DNA of 64,000 nt from Thermosipho japonicus (lineage in GTDB: Bacteria; Thermotogota; Thermotogae; Thermotogales; Fervidobacteriaceae), in assembly GCF_014201655.1 (NCBI RefSeq), contig NZ_JACHEX010000003.1, positions 124,001-188,000 of the forward strand, given 5' to 3'. A model generated the notes under the pieces. That model was not told where the DNA came from, did not search any database, and was given only the letters and a program-made list of their open reading frames with translations. Every line of letters starts with the position of its first letter. Position 1 is the first letter of the stretch. The translations under genes were made by a program, and so were the position numbers. Of this stretch, positions 14,500-21,838 are shown in pieces.

Positions 14500-16734
14500 G
14501 TGAAAGGTCTACCCATTGGTCTTCAGGACTTTTCCGATATTGTGAGCAACAATATGATTTATGTTGATAAAACTAAGTTTATATATGACCTTGCTTCTTC
14601 TGGCAATAAATACTTCTTTGTCTCTAGACCAAGAAGGTTTGGTAAAAGTCTTACTCTCAGTGTTTTTGAAAATCTTTTTAAAGGCAACAAAGAATTATTC
14701 AAAGATACTTGGATTTACAATAAATGGGACTTTAGTCAAACTTTTCCTGTTGTTAGAATCAATCTTGTTGGTCTTAACTGTGAAAATCTTGAAAAAGTTC
14801 AATTAGGGCTTTACATGCAAATTTCTACTATTGCTAAAAAGTTTAACTTAAATCTAAAGTTTCTTGAGAAAGATATCTCATACGGTTTCAAAGAACTTAT
14901 TCAATCTCTTTCTGAAAAGACAAATTCCAGAGTTGTTGTACTAGTTGATGAGTATGAAAAACCCGTCTTGGATAATATACACAAAAAAGAAAAAGCTCAA
15001 AAAATGAGGGAATTTTTGAGAAATTTTTATTCAATTTTAAAAGAAGAAGATTCAAACCTACGCTTTGTCTTTATTACTGGCATTACCAAATTTACTAAAA
15101 TGGGTGTATTTAGCTCTCTAAACAACCTCGAAGATATTTCCTTCGATGATAAATTCTCAACCATGTTTGGATATACACAAGAAGAACTTGAAAGCTACTT
15201 TGACGAGTATATAGCTGCTACCTCAAAAGAGTTAAATATAGAAAAAAGTATATTACTAGATGAAATTAAAAAGTACTATAACGGTTTTTCATTCGATGGA
15301 GATAAATTTGTGTATAATCCCTTTTCTATACTTCAATTTTTTCAAAAAAAAGAGTTTAAAAATTCCTGGTTTGAAAGCGGCTCTCCATTTTTTCTGTATC
15401 AATACCTAAAAGAAAAAAAGGTCACATACAAAGATTTAACAAGTTATCCTGTAAGCGAACTTGATTTTTCAAGTCATGAAATTGAAGATGCACCTCCTAA
15501 CATCTTTTTTGCACAAGCTGGGTACTTAACCTTTAAAAAAAGAATATACTATGGCCTTGAATATGAATATATACTCGACTTTCCAAATCTAGAAGTCAAA
15601 AATGGATTTTCAAAATTACTTCTTGAAGCAAGCTATAATATCCCTAGAAATTACATAAAAAAAGCTGACAGAAATATATATCTAGCATTTTCAAACAACA
15701 ATATTGATGCAGCATTTGATGAAATAAAAAGTATCATATCATCTGTGCCATACAACTTACACAAAAAAGAAGAAAGTTACTATCATTCTCTAATATACAC
15801 GATACTTGCCTCAAGTGGTTTGAACGTAAAAGCAGAAGAGGCAAGTAGCACTGGCAAAAGTGATATTGTAATAGAATTTAATGATAGGGTATACATAATA
15901 GAGATTAAAACGGATAAATCTGCAAAAAGTGCATTAAATCAAATCAAAGAAAGAAACTACTCTAACAAGTATAATCAAAAAAAATGTATTTTGATTGGTG
16001 TAAACATAAGCTTGGAAAAGAGAAACATCGATGAGTTATTTACAAGAAACTGTGGAACTTTGGAAAGATCTTGTATTCAAGGATATGGATGGAACGAAAA
16101 AGTGAAAAATAAATCTTTCCAAAGATTTTTAATAGAGAATAAGAATATCTTGGGAAAGTATGGAAAGATAATAAAAGTAAAAAAAAATGATATATTACAT
16201 TCTACAATTGAAGAATTAAAACAAGTTAGTATCATCATAGAAGGTAAGTTGAAGGTGGTAAAATATACCTCTGAAGGTTATGAACAGGTATTAAAATATT
16301 TAGGTAAAAATGAAAGTTTTGGAGAAGGATTAATTTTTTCCGGAGCTAATTATCCTTCATATATAATAGCAGAAGAAGATTCAAAAATTTTAGAAATATC
16401 AAGAGAAGGAATCCTTGAGTTATTTAGTAAAAACGTAGATTTTCTTGTATTGTATCTAAACGAAATATCAAAAAAGTTATTGAACCTATCAAATGTTGTA
16501 GATATTTTGATTATAAAATCCATAAAGGAGAGAATAATAAAGTACTTTTCATCTTTATATAAGCAGCAAAAATCAAATGTTGTTTACTTTAAATCAAAAC
16601 AAAAAATTGCAAACGATATAGGAAGTGTAAGAGAAGTCGTTTCAAGAAAAATTAAAGAACTCATAGATGAAAATATAATTGAAGAGATTGATAAAAACCA
16701 TATAAAATTGATCAATCTAAAAATATTTGAATAA
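14500..16734 (+). CDS. AAA-ATPase/PD-(D/E)XK protein fused to a Crp/Fnr regulator
   Basis: This 744-residue frame joins two normally separate proteins. Residues 1-512 form an AAA_ATPase_like plus DUF1703-type nuclease protein: 'IGLQDFSDI', 'YVDKT', ATP loop 'RPRRFGKSLTL' (43-53), Walker B 'VVVLVDEYEKP' (146-156), and a PD-(D/E)XK core with D455 in 'GKSDIVIE' and E468/K470 in 'IIEIKTD'. Residues from about 535 form a Crp/Fnr-like protein: a cNMP-type barrel 'IIIEGKLKVV' to 'ILEIS', a dimer helix, and a winged helix 'KQKIANDIGSVREVVSRKIK' (700-719). The linker (513-534) fits neither family. A GTG at 16102 (residue 535) could allow internal initiation, but its upstream site is weak. A permease pair lies just downstream. 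Confidence 0.75.
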   Translation: MKGLPIGLQDFSDIVSNNMIYVDKTKFIYDLASSGNKYFFVSRPRRFGKSLTLSVFENLFKGNKELFKDTWIYNKWDFSQTFPVVRINLVGLNCENLEKVQLGLYMQISTIAKKFNLNLKFLEKDISYGFKELIQSLSEKTNSRVVVLVDEYEKPVLDNIHKKEKAQKMREFLRNFYSILKEEDSNLRFVFITGITKFTKMGVFSSLNNLEDISFDDKFSTMFGYTQEELESYFDEYIAATSKELNIEKSILLDEIKKYYNGFSFDGDKFVYNPFSILQFFQKKEFKNSWFESGSPFFLYQYLKEKKVTYKDLTSYPVSELDFSSHEIEDAPPNIFFAQAGYLTFKKRIYYGLEYEYILDFPNLEVKNGFSKLLLEASYNIPRNYIKKADRNIYLAFSNNNIDAAFDEIKSIISSVPYNLHKKEESYYHSLIYTILASSGLNVKAEEASSTGKSDIVIEFNDRVYIIEIKTDKSAKSALNQIKERNYSNKYNQKKCILIGVNISLEKRNIDELFTRNCGTLERSCIQGYGWNEKVKNKSFQRFLIENKNILGKYGKIIKVKKNDILHSTIEELKQVSIIIEGKLKVVKYTSEGYEQVLKYLGKNESFGEGLIFSGANYPSYIIAEEDSKILEISREGILELFSKNVDFLVLYLNEISKKLLNLSNVVDILIIKSIKERIIKYFSSLYKQQKSNVVYFKSKQKIANDIGSVREVVSRKIKELIDENIIEEIDKNHIKLINLKIFE

Positions 16735-16741
16735 TCTGAAA

Positions 16742-16780
16742 AACAAAACCGTGAGTAAAATCACGGTTTTGTTTTTTATT
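16742..16780 (+). terminator. Terminator after the fusion gene
   Basis: AACAAAACCGTGA (16742-16754) and TCACGGTTTTGTT (16761-16773) pair perfectly over 13 bases around GTAAAA, followed by T-rich sequence. Confidence 0.9.
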
Positions 16781-16786
16781 ATACTT

Positions 16787-16798
16787 TATAATTATAAT
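16787..16798 (+). promoter_or_regulatory. Candidate -10 boxes for the permease pair
   Basis: Two tandem TATAAT boxes (16787-16792 and 16793-16798) lie 30 to 36 bases before the ATG at 16828. No clear -35 is seen, and the hairpin terminator lies just upstream. A Crp/Fnr-type activator site could lie in this short gap, but I see no convincing palindrome. Confidence 0.45.
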
Positions 16799-16827
16799 AA
16801 AGAAAAAAGAAAAAAGGAGGTCGATTT

Positions 16828-17304
16828 ATGAATACAGCAATTCTAATTGGTATTGCTTTGATATTTTTAATTTGGTCATTTTTCAAAAACAAAGAAAAAA
16901 CAAAAGAAAGCTTAAAATTATCCAAGAATTTACTTGTAAAAACATTTGTTGAAATCATAGGAGTTATGGCATTAGTAGGGTTAGTTCTTGCTGTATTACC
17001 ACCAGAGTTGATAAAACAACTACTTGGTAATTCAAATGAATTTTTAAGTACGGTATATGGAGCAATTATTGGTGCTTTAACAATTATTCCAGCATTTATA
17101 GCTTTTCCTTTATCAAAATCTCTTTATCAAAGTGGAGCAAACCTAACTGCAATAGCAGCTTTTATTACTACACTAACTATGGTTGGTTTTGCGACAATGC
17201 CTATAGAAATAAAATACTTTGGTAAAAAATTTACATTACATAGATTATGGATAAGCTTTGTAGCTGCGATTTTAATTGCTTCAGGAATGGCGGTGATCTT
17301 ATGA
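16828..17304 (+). CDS. Half-permease (ArsP/DUF318-like), first subunit
   Basis: The 158-residue membrane protein has about four hydrophobic segments. Its central motif 'GALTIIPAFIAFPLSKSLYQ' followed by 'SGANLTAIAAF' corresponds to the repeated unit of the ArsP/DUF318 permease family (PF03773), whose members move organoarsenicals or unknown substrates. The next gene carries the matching half-motif, so the two probably pair into one transporter. The start ATG has AAAGGAGGTCG upstream. The stop overlaps the next start as ATGA. The substrate is unknown, and no arsenic gene is nearby. Confidence 0.78.
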   Translation: MNTAILIGIALIFLIWSFFKNKEKTKESLKLSKNLLVKTFVEIIGVMALVGLVLAVLPPELIKQLLGNSNEFLSTVYGAIIGALTIIPAFIAFPLSKSLYQSGANLTAIAAFITTLTMVGFATMPIEIKYFGKKFTLHRLWISFVAAILIASGMAVIL

Positions 17305-17996
17305 CTAAACTTACAAAACTAATAAAAAACTATAAATTAATATTTATAAGTATAGTTCTGTATTCAATTGCTTTTTTTACAAAACCAGAAATATTTTTTA
17401 GAGGATTAGAAATGACTAAAGGATTCTTAATTGAAATGCTCGAAGTTATGCCCCCCATACTAATAATATCATCATTAATTACAGTTTGGGTGCCTTCTGA
17501 AGTAATAATGAGAAACTTTGGTAAAGAATCTGGTATAAAAGGAAAACTTTTATCAATTTTTACAGGTGCAATTTCTGCAGGACCAATATATGCAGCATTC
17601 CCCGTAGCGCAAGCTTTGTTCTTGAAAGGAGCAAGTATTGGAAATTTAGTTATAATAATTAGCTCCTGGGCAGTAGTAAAAATCGTTATGTTTATGGTTG
17701 AATCCAGTTTCTTAGGATTATCATTTGCTACTACAAGGTATGTTTTGACAATTCCAGCAATTTTAATTATGGGATATATAATGGAAAAATTGGTAAGTAG
17801 AGAAGATATAATTGATGAAATAGAAGATAAAGATATAGTATATGAAAATGAAAAAGAGGTTTTAAGAGATTTACCAAATATGAATTGTGGAGCATGCGGG
17901 TATTCTAATTGTAAAGCATTTGCTGAAGGTGTTATAAAAGGTGAAGTTACAATAGATGATTGTGTAATTAGAAGCAAAGCCAAAGAATATGCATAA
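17301..17996 (+). CDS. Half-permease with C-terminal [4Fe-4S] domain
   Basis: This 231-residue protein has an N-terminal permease half (residues 1-165, four to five hydrophobic segments) with 'GAISAGPIYAAFPVAQALFL' matching the motif in the preceding gene. After an acidic linker it ends in 'NMNCGACGYSNCKAFAEG' and a fourth cysteine, spaced C-x2-C-x4-C-x16-C, the PF04060 Fe-S module found in RnfB and CO-dehydrogenase corrinoid proteins. The cluster should lie at the membrane surface and may couple transport to redox state. The start is ATG at 17301, overlapping the previous stop; an in-frame ATG at 17247 lies deep in the upstream gene and is rejected. Confidence 0.78.
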   Translation: MTKLTKLIKNYKLIFISIVLYSIAFFTKPEIFFRGLEMTKGFLIEMLEVMPPILIISSLITVWVPSEVIMRNFGKESGIKGKLLSIFTGAISAGPIYAAFPVAQALFLKGASIGNLVIIISSWAVVKIVMFMVESSFLGLSFATTRYVLTIPAILIMGYIMEKLVSREDIIDEIEDKDIVYENEKEVLRDLPNMNCGACGYSNCKAFAEGVIKGEVTIDDCVIRSKAKEYA

Positions 17997-17999
17997 AAA

Positions 18000-18031
18000 G
18001 ATGCCAGCCATAACGGTTGGCATCTTGTTTT
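18000..18031. terminator. Bidirectional terminator between the permease and radical SAM genes
   Basis: GATGCCAGCC (18000-18009) pairs with GGTTGGCATC (18015-18024) with one G-U pair, followed by TTGTTTT. On the minus strand the stem is followed by CTTTTT. It can serve the two convergent units. Confidence 0.85.
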
Positions 18032-18045
18032 AATAATAATTTGTA

Positions 18046-18957
18046 CTACACCTTTTTAAATCTAAAAAACACCTTACCGTTGTAGTGATACTTTTCTATA
18101 CTTGGATCCTCTAATAACTTTTCGATAATCCTTTCGCTATCTTTAAAATTCCTTTTTACATCGTCCATCATCAGAGGATGCCTTTTCAAGATATTTACAA
18201 CAGAGGTATAATCATCATGTAAAGTTAAAAAATTACCTTCTGCCATTTTTTCGATTGAGCAAGCTTTCAAAACTCTTTTTGCATATTCAATATTTTCTTT
18301 CTCAGGTATTTTAACCCACGGCTCTGCAGGTGGTCTTACTGGAACATTTACATAAATCCTATCTGGTCTTATCTTTTCAATCTTTTCTTTTAATTTTAAA
18401 ACCTCCTCATACGAATCATTTATCCCTTTAACAAGCATTACCTCAAGCCATATTTGTCTTTTAAACTCTTTTCTTAACTTTAAAAGACCATCGTACATCA
18501 TCTCATATGTGATTTTTCCATATGGCCGATTTATTTTTTTAAAAACTTCCTCACTAGCCGCATCAAATGTAGGCATTATAATATCACAGTTTAAGACTTC
18601 TTTTCTTACATCTTCCCTATAAAAAAGTGAACCATTTGTTATTAAAACTACCTGTCTAGAAGTCATTTTCTTTATACCATCTATTAATTCATCTAGTGGG
18701 GTAAACAAAAGAGGTTCTCCTTCACTGACAATAGTAACTACATCAAAAACATCCTCACCATATACCTTGATATACTCCTTTAATTCACCTAAAATAACAT
18801 TTACATCAAAAAATGTTTTTCTTTCATTTGTCATATTAAATGTTCTTCCAAGCTGGCAATACACACATGAGTAATTACAAACTTTAAAAGGTATAGGAGA
18901 AATTCCAAGTGATCTACCTAGTCTCCTAGATGGTACAATACCATATACAAAGCTCAT
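18046..18957 (-). CDS. Radical SAM protein
   Basis: The 303-residue protein has the CxxxCxxC cluster 'CNYSCVYCQLG' (C27, C31, C34) that binds the SAM-cleaving [4Fe-4S] centre. It is preceded by 'GIVPSRRLGRSLGISPIPFK', a signature of a subfamily of uncharacterised radical SAM proteins found in archaea and anaerobic bacteria. 'VSEGEPLLFTPLDELI' is the glycine/glutamate SAM motif. The C-terminal region has no further recognised cluster; its role is unknown. The start is ATG at 18957 with AGGGGTG; upstream in-frame codons are only the translated terminator hairpin of the previous gene. It appears to be transcribed alone. Confidence 0.85.
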   Translation of the reverse strand: MSFVYGIVPSRRLGRSLGISPIPFKVCNYSCVYCQLGRTFNMTNERKTFFDVNVILGELKEYIKVYGEDVFDVVTIVSEGEPLLFTPLDELIDGIKKMTSRQVVLITNGSLFYREDVRKEVLNCDIIMPTFDAASEEVFKKINRPYGKITYEMMYDGLLKLRKEFKRQIWLEVMLVKGINDSYEEVLKLKEKIEKIRPDRIYVNVPVRPPAEPWVKIPEKENIEYAKRVLKACSIEKMAEGNFLTLHDDYTSVVNILKRHPLMMDDVKRNFKDSERIIEKLLEDPSIEKYHYNGKVFFRFKKV

Positions 18958-18970
18958 TTTTTCACCCCTA

Positions 18971-19007
18971 AATAAAAAATTGGACATACCATTTGGTATG
19001 TCCAATT
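18971..19007 (-). terminator. Terminator of the gyrB-flagellar operon
   Basis: A perfect 13-base-pair stem (18978-18990 with 18995-19007, loop ATTT) starts at the flgJ stop codon. On the minus strand it is followed by TTTTATTTA. Confidence 0.92.
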
Positions 19008-19302
19008 ATTTTTTTGTATTTGGAATCTGATTGTACACCTTTCCACCTAGTGATCTATACACACTCATACTTAAATCCTTCAGATCATTTTTTGCAGCCA
19101 TCTTAGAATACTCATACAACATATTTTCCCTAAACCATTTTTCGCCAAAACTTTCCGGAATCAAAGACGATTTTGGAATAGTATCGTACATCTTTCTAAA
19201 GATTTGAAAGAAAAAATTTGCTACAAATTCTTCTGAAACCTTTTTTAATTTGTCAACATTTATTTGATTTACAGTATTTTGTGAGACCTTTGAAACATCC
19301 AT
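19006..19302 (-). CDS. flgJ: Flagellar rod-binding protein, FlgJ N-domain
   Basis: The 98-residue protein matches only the rod-binding domain of FlgJ: 'LKKVSEEFVANFFFQIFRKM' followed by 'SLIPESFGEKWFRENMLYEY' and 'LSMSVYRSLGG'. It lacks the peptidoglycan hydrolase domain of enterobacterial FlgJ, so another enzyme must open the wall for the rod. It is the last gene of the flgA-flgH-flgI-flgJ series. ATG at 19302 is preferred because GGGGTGA lies six bases upstream; the ATG at 19308 directly abuts that site. The stop codon coincides with the operon terminator hairpin. Confidence 0.85.
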   Translation of the reverse strand: MDVSKVSQNTVNQINVDKLKKVSEEFVANFFFQIFRKMYDTIPKSSLIPESFGEKWFRENMLYEYSKMAAKNDLKDLSMSVYRSLGGKVYNQIPNTKK

Positions 19303-19320
19303 GCACATTCACCCCACATA

Positions 19321-20310
19321 TCACATAACCTTTACCTCTGCATAAATTGCCCCTGCTTTGTGAAGCTCCTCAATGATACCTATTATATCCTGCGGTGTAG
19401 CACCTAATGCCTTTAACGCGGAAATTAGGTTTGAAATTGTAGCTTCCTGCCCATCAATTTCCCCATTTTTTATACTCACAACAAAGTTTCCATAGCTGAG
19501 GGTAAAATCAGAGATCTTTATATTGCCACCAAAAATTACCGTGCCCGTTCTTTCATTTATGACAACCTTTGCAGCTTGGTCAGGTATAACCTCAAGTTCC
19601 TCTATTATGGACAAAAAGGTAATAATATCATCTGAAAATGCATCGGGTATCTGTACTCTAACAGATGCGGGATCAACTGCTTTTGCAAGTTTTACAGAAA
19701 ACTTTTCATTTATTGCCGTTGCAACTCTTGCAGAAGTAGTGATATCTGGATTTTGAAGAAGTATAGTTACACTGTTATCTGAAACAATATTTGCTGGAAT
19801 TTCTTTTTCTATAAGTGCACCGTTTGGAATGTAACCTGTAACCTTGAATCTGCTTTGGAGATTAACTGAAGACTTTACTTCAGAGCCACCGACTGAAACG
19901 GGTCCCTGTGCTACTGCATATATATTGCCATCTGCACCATAAAGTGGTGTTTGAAGAAGCACGCCGTTTTCAAGACTCTTTGCACTACCAAGCGATGCAA
20001 CTATAACATCAAGCCTCATTCCTTCTTTGTAAAAAGGTGGAATATCAGCAACAACCATAACAAGAGCCGTATTATTTGACTTTATATCTTCCTCAGAGAT
20101 AGGTATCCCAAAATTTTTAAACATATTTGCAAGAAGTGGAGAATTTAGCGTTCCTCCATCTCCAGTTCCATTTAATCCAACAACTATTCCAACACCGAAT
20201 AGTTGGTTATCACGTGCACCTCTAAACTTTGCAATATCCTTTATCCTAACAACCGCTGAAAGTGAAAATACTGCTACAACTAACAAGGCAATGATTATTT
20301 TCTTCTTCAT
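19321..20310 (-). CDS. flgI: Flagellar P-ring protein FlgI
   Basis: The 329-residue secreted protein forms the periplasmic P ring round the flagellar rod. A cleavable signal peptide (hydrophobic residues 5-19) is followed by the FlgI start 'VRIKDIAKFRGARDNQLFG' and 'GIVVGLNGTGDGG'. Later landmarks include 'NTALVMVVADIPPF', 'GSAKSLENGVLLQTPLYG', 'GNIYAVAQGPVSVGG', 'VVINERTGTVIFGG' and 'LISALKALGATPQDII'. The length is slightly shorter than the usual 345-370. The start has GAGGTG upstream. It lies between flgH and flgJ. Having P- and L-ring genes fits a cell with an outer envelope such as the Thermotogales toga. Confidence 0.95.
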   Translation of the reverse strand: MKKKIIIALLVVAVFSLSAVVRIKDIAKFRGARDNQLFGVGIVVGLNGTGDGGTLNSPLLANMFKNFGIPISEEDIKSNNTALVMVVADIPPFYKEGMRLDVIVASLGSAKSLENGVLLQTPLYGADGNIYAVAQGPVSVGGSEVKSSVNLQSRFKVTGYIPNGALIEKEIPANIVSDNSVTILLQNPDITTSARVATAINEKFSVKLAKAVDPASVRVQIPDAFSDDIITFLSIIEELEVIPDQAAKVVINERTGTVIFGGNIKISDFTLSYGNFVVSIKNGEIDGQEATISNLISALKALGATPQDIIGIIEELHKAGAIYAEVKVM

Positions 20311-20321
20311 ACATTTTCACC

Positions 20322-20909
20322 TCATCTAAAGAGTTCTGCAAGAGATGATAAAATAAGTCCGAGCCAACTTCCTTCATTTGGATCATCTTCAAATATAATT
20401 TTCCCATTTTCCCAGATTTGTGCATCCATCAAATCTGTTGAATTAACGGTATTTTTTGCTGAAATCATATCGGGATTGACCCATCCTGTAATAATAATCT
20501 CTCTTAAATCATTACCAACTTTTATATTCTTACGACCCTCAACGTATAAATTACCGTACTCATCTACCTTTTTAACAACCGCAGTTATCTGCAAAATAAC
20601 ACTTGTTTGACTTTTATTAGAACTTTTCACTTTATCTGAATCCTTTATCGGTAAAAATCCTGAAAGATCACTTCCAAGTATTTTTGATCCACTACTTATT
20701 GCACCAAGAATTGTATTCTTAAAAGAATCTACCTCAGAACTTGTCGAAAATCTCGGAGACTCATACACCAGTATATTTACAACATCTCCTACCTTTGATG
20801 CACGTGGACTTGCAATTATATTAGAAAATTTGCTATTAGGGTTATATATAGAATTAGCAAAAATAAAAAATGCAAAAAACACCAAAAATACTGTTAAAAT
20901 CTTTTTCAT
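20322..20909 (-). CDS. flgH: Flagellar L-ring protein FlgH without lipobox
   Basis: The 195-residue secreted protein forms the outer (L) ring of the flagellum. 'SPRASKVGDVVNILVYES' and 'VEGRKNIKVGNDLREIIITG' with 'VNPDMISAKNTVNSTDLMDA' are strong FlgH landmarks. In proteobacteria FlgH is a lipoprotein anchored by an N-terminal cysteine. Here the signal peptide 'FLVFFAFFIFANSIYNP' has no lipobox, and the entire protein contains no cysteine, so it cannot be lipid-anchored in the usual way. The ATG overlaps the flgA stop by four bases. The gene lies between flgA and flgI. Confidence 0.92.
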   Translation of the reverse strand: MKKILTVFLVFFAFFIFANSIYNPNSKFSNIIASPRASKVGDVVNILVYESPRFSTSSEVDSFKNTILGAISSGSKILGSDLSGFLPIKDSDKVKSSNKSQTSVILQITAVVKKVDEYGNLYVEGRKNIKVGNDLREIIITGWVNPDMISAKNTVNSTDLMDAQIWENGKIIFEDDPNEGSWLGLILSSLAELFR

Positions 20910-21838
20910 TTCGACACCTCCACGACCTTTAACATAGGTCCTTTCACTATAACTCCGTACACTATCTTTCCACTTTCTATATTTCTTGCCTTAATCACGT
21001 CTCCTACGTTTCCACTCTCAAGCGCCCTAAGCATTGTTTTTACGATAACACCAGGCAATTCTACATATCCCACTATAACCTGACCAACCACCACATCTGG
21101 AACTCTTTCAAAATACTCTTCAAACAGAGGTTCACCAACTTTAAAATACTTTCTAGAAATCATTGGAAGCTTCGATACATCAAGCGGTGTTCCCCTTAAA
21201 GAAAATATATTTACATCTGCAAAGGCTACATCGTCCATATTAACCTGCTCTCCGTAATTAATATTTCTCGCAGCTACGGGAATTTTCCTAATACATTTTC
21301 CTATTAGGTTAACGTTAAAATATCCTCTGGTTCTACCATCTTTCTTTAGAGCAAATCTTACCAAAAAACTCCCGCCAACAGATTGAATTACATCGTAATC
21401 AAAACTATTGTGATCGACAATCTCGCCATACGTTGAAGTAACTTCTACAGTTGAATTTGCTGGAAGCATTGAGAGTGCAACCTCTGTTGCAATTTTTAGT
21501 GCCTCCTCAACAGTTAGAGTAGACATACTACTTTCATTAGTTACAAGATTTGGAAATACAACCCTTACAGTACCAACAGTAGGGGTGGCCTCGATTTGAG
21601 TTGCCACCCTTGAAAGTCTTTGAAGTATGTACTTTATATTAATATCGGTTGAAGAATTCTCAGGAAGATATGCTAAAACAATATTTTGAAGGCTTGTCGC
21701 ATCGATTTGAGTATAAGTTGCCGCCACATCAAATACTGTAACTTCATTTCTTGTAACCGTTGCAACATCCAAAAACTGTATGTACATGGAAAGAGATAGA
21801 ATAGGTAGCAACAAAATAAACAAAATACCTTTTCTCAC
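20906..21838 (-). CDS. flgA: P-ring assembly chaperone FlgA
   Basis: The 310-residue protein has a signal peptide and the C-terminal SAF domain of FlgA, the periplasmic chaperone for P-ring assembly. 'IPVAARNINYGEQVNMDDV' and 'MISRKYFKVGEPLFEEYFERV' mark the SAF part, ending in 'GNVGDVIKARNIESGKIVYG'. The N-terminal extension of about 170 residues is longer than in E. coli FlgA (219 residues total) and has no recognised domain. The start is GTG directly after the gyrB stop, with AAAGGAGAT within the end of gyrB, so it is translationally coupled to gyrase. Confidence 0.88.
   Translation of the reverse strand: MRKGILFILLLPILSLSMYIQFLDVATVTRNEVTVFDVAATYTQIDATSLQNIVLAYLPENSSTDINIKYILQRLSRVATQIEATPTVGTVRVVFPNLVTNESSMSTLTVEEALKIATEVALSMLPANSTVEVTSTYGEIVDHNSFDYDVIQSVGGSFLVRFALKKDGRTRGYFNVNLIGKCIRKIPVAARNINYGEQVNMDDVAFADVNIFSLRGTPLDVSKLPMISRKYFKVGEPLFEEYFERVPDVVVGQVIVGYVELPGVIVKTMLRALESGNVGDVIKARNIESGKIVYGVIVKGPMLKVVEVSK

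Noticed and set aside
17330-17983. 217-residue minus-strand frame opposite the Fe-S permease
   Set aside because: The plus-strand gene has clear motifs, a coupled start and a terminator; the antisense frame has none.
18957-19005. Upstream in-frame extension of the radical SAM protein
   Set aside because: These codons are the translated hairpin of the flgJ terminator; the better start has AGGGGTG upstream.
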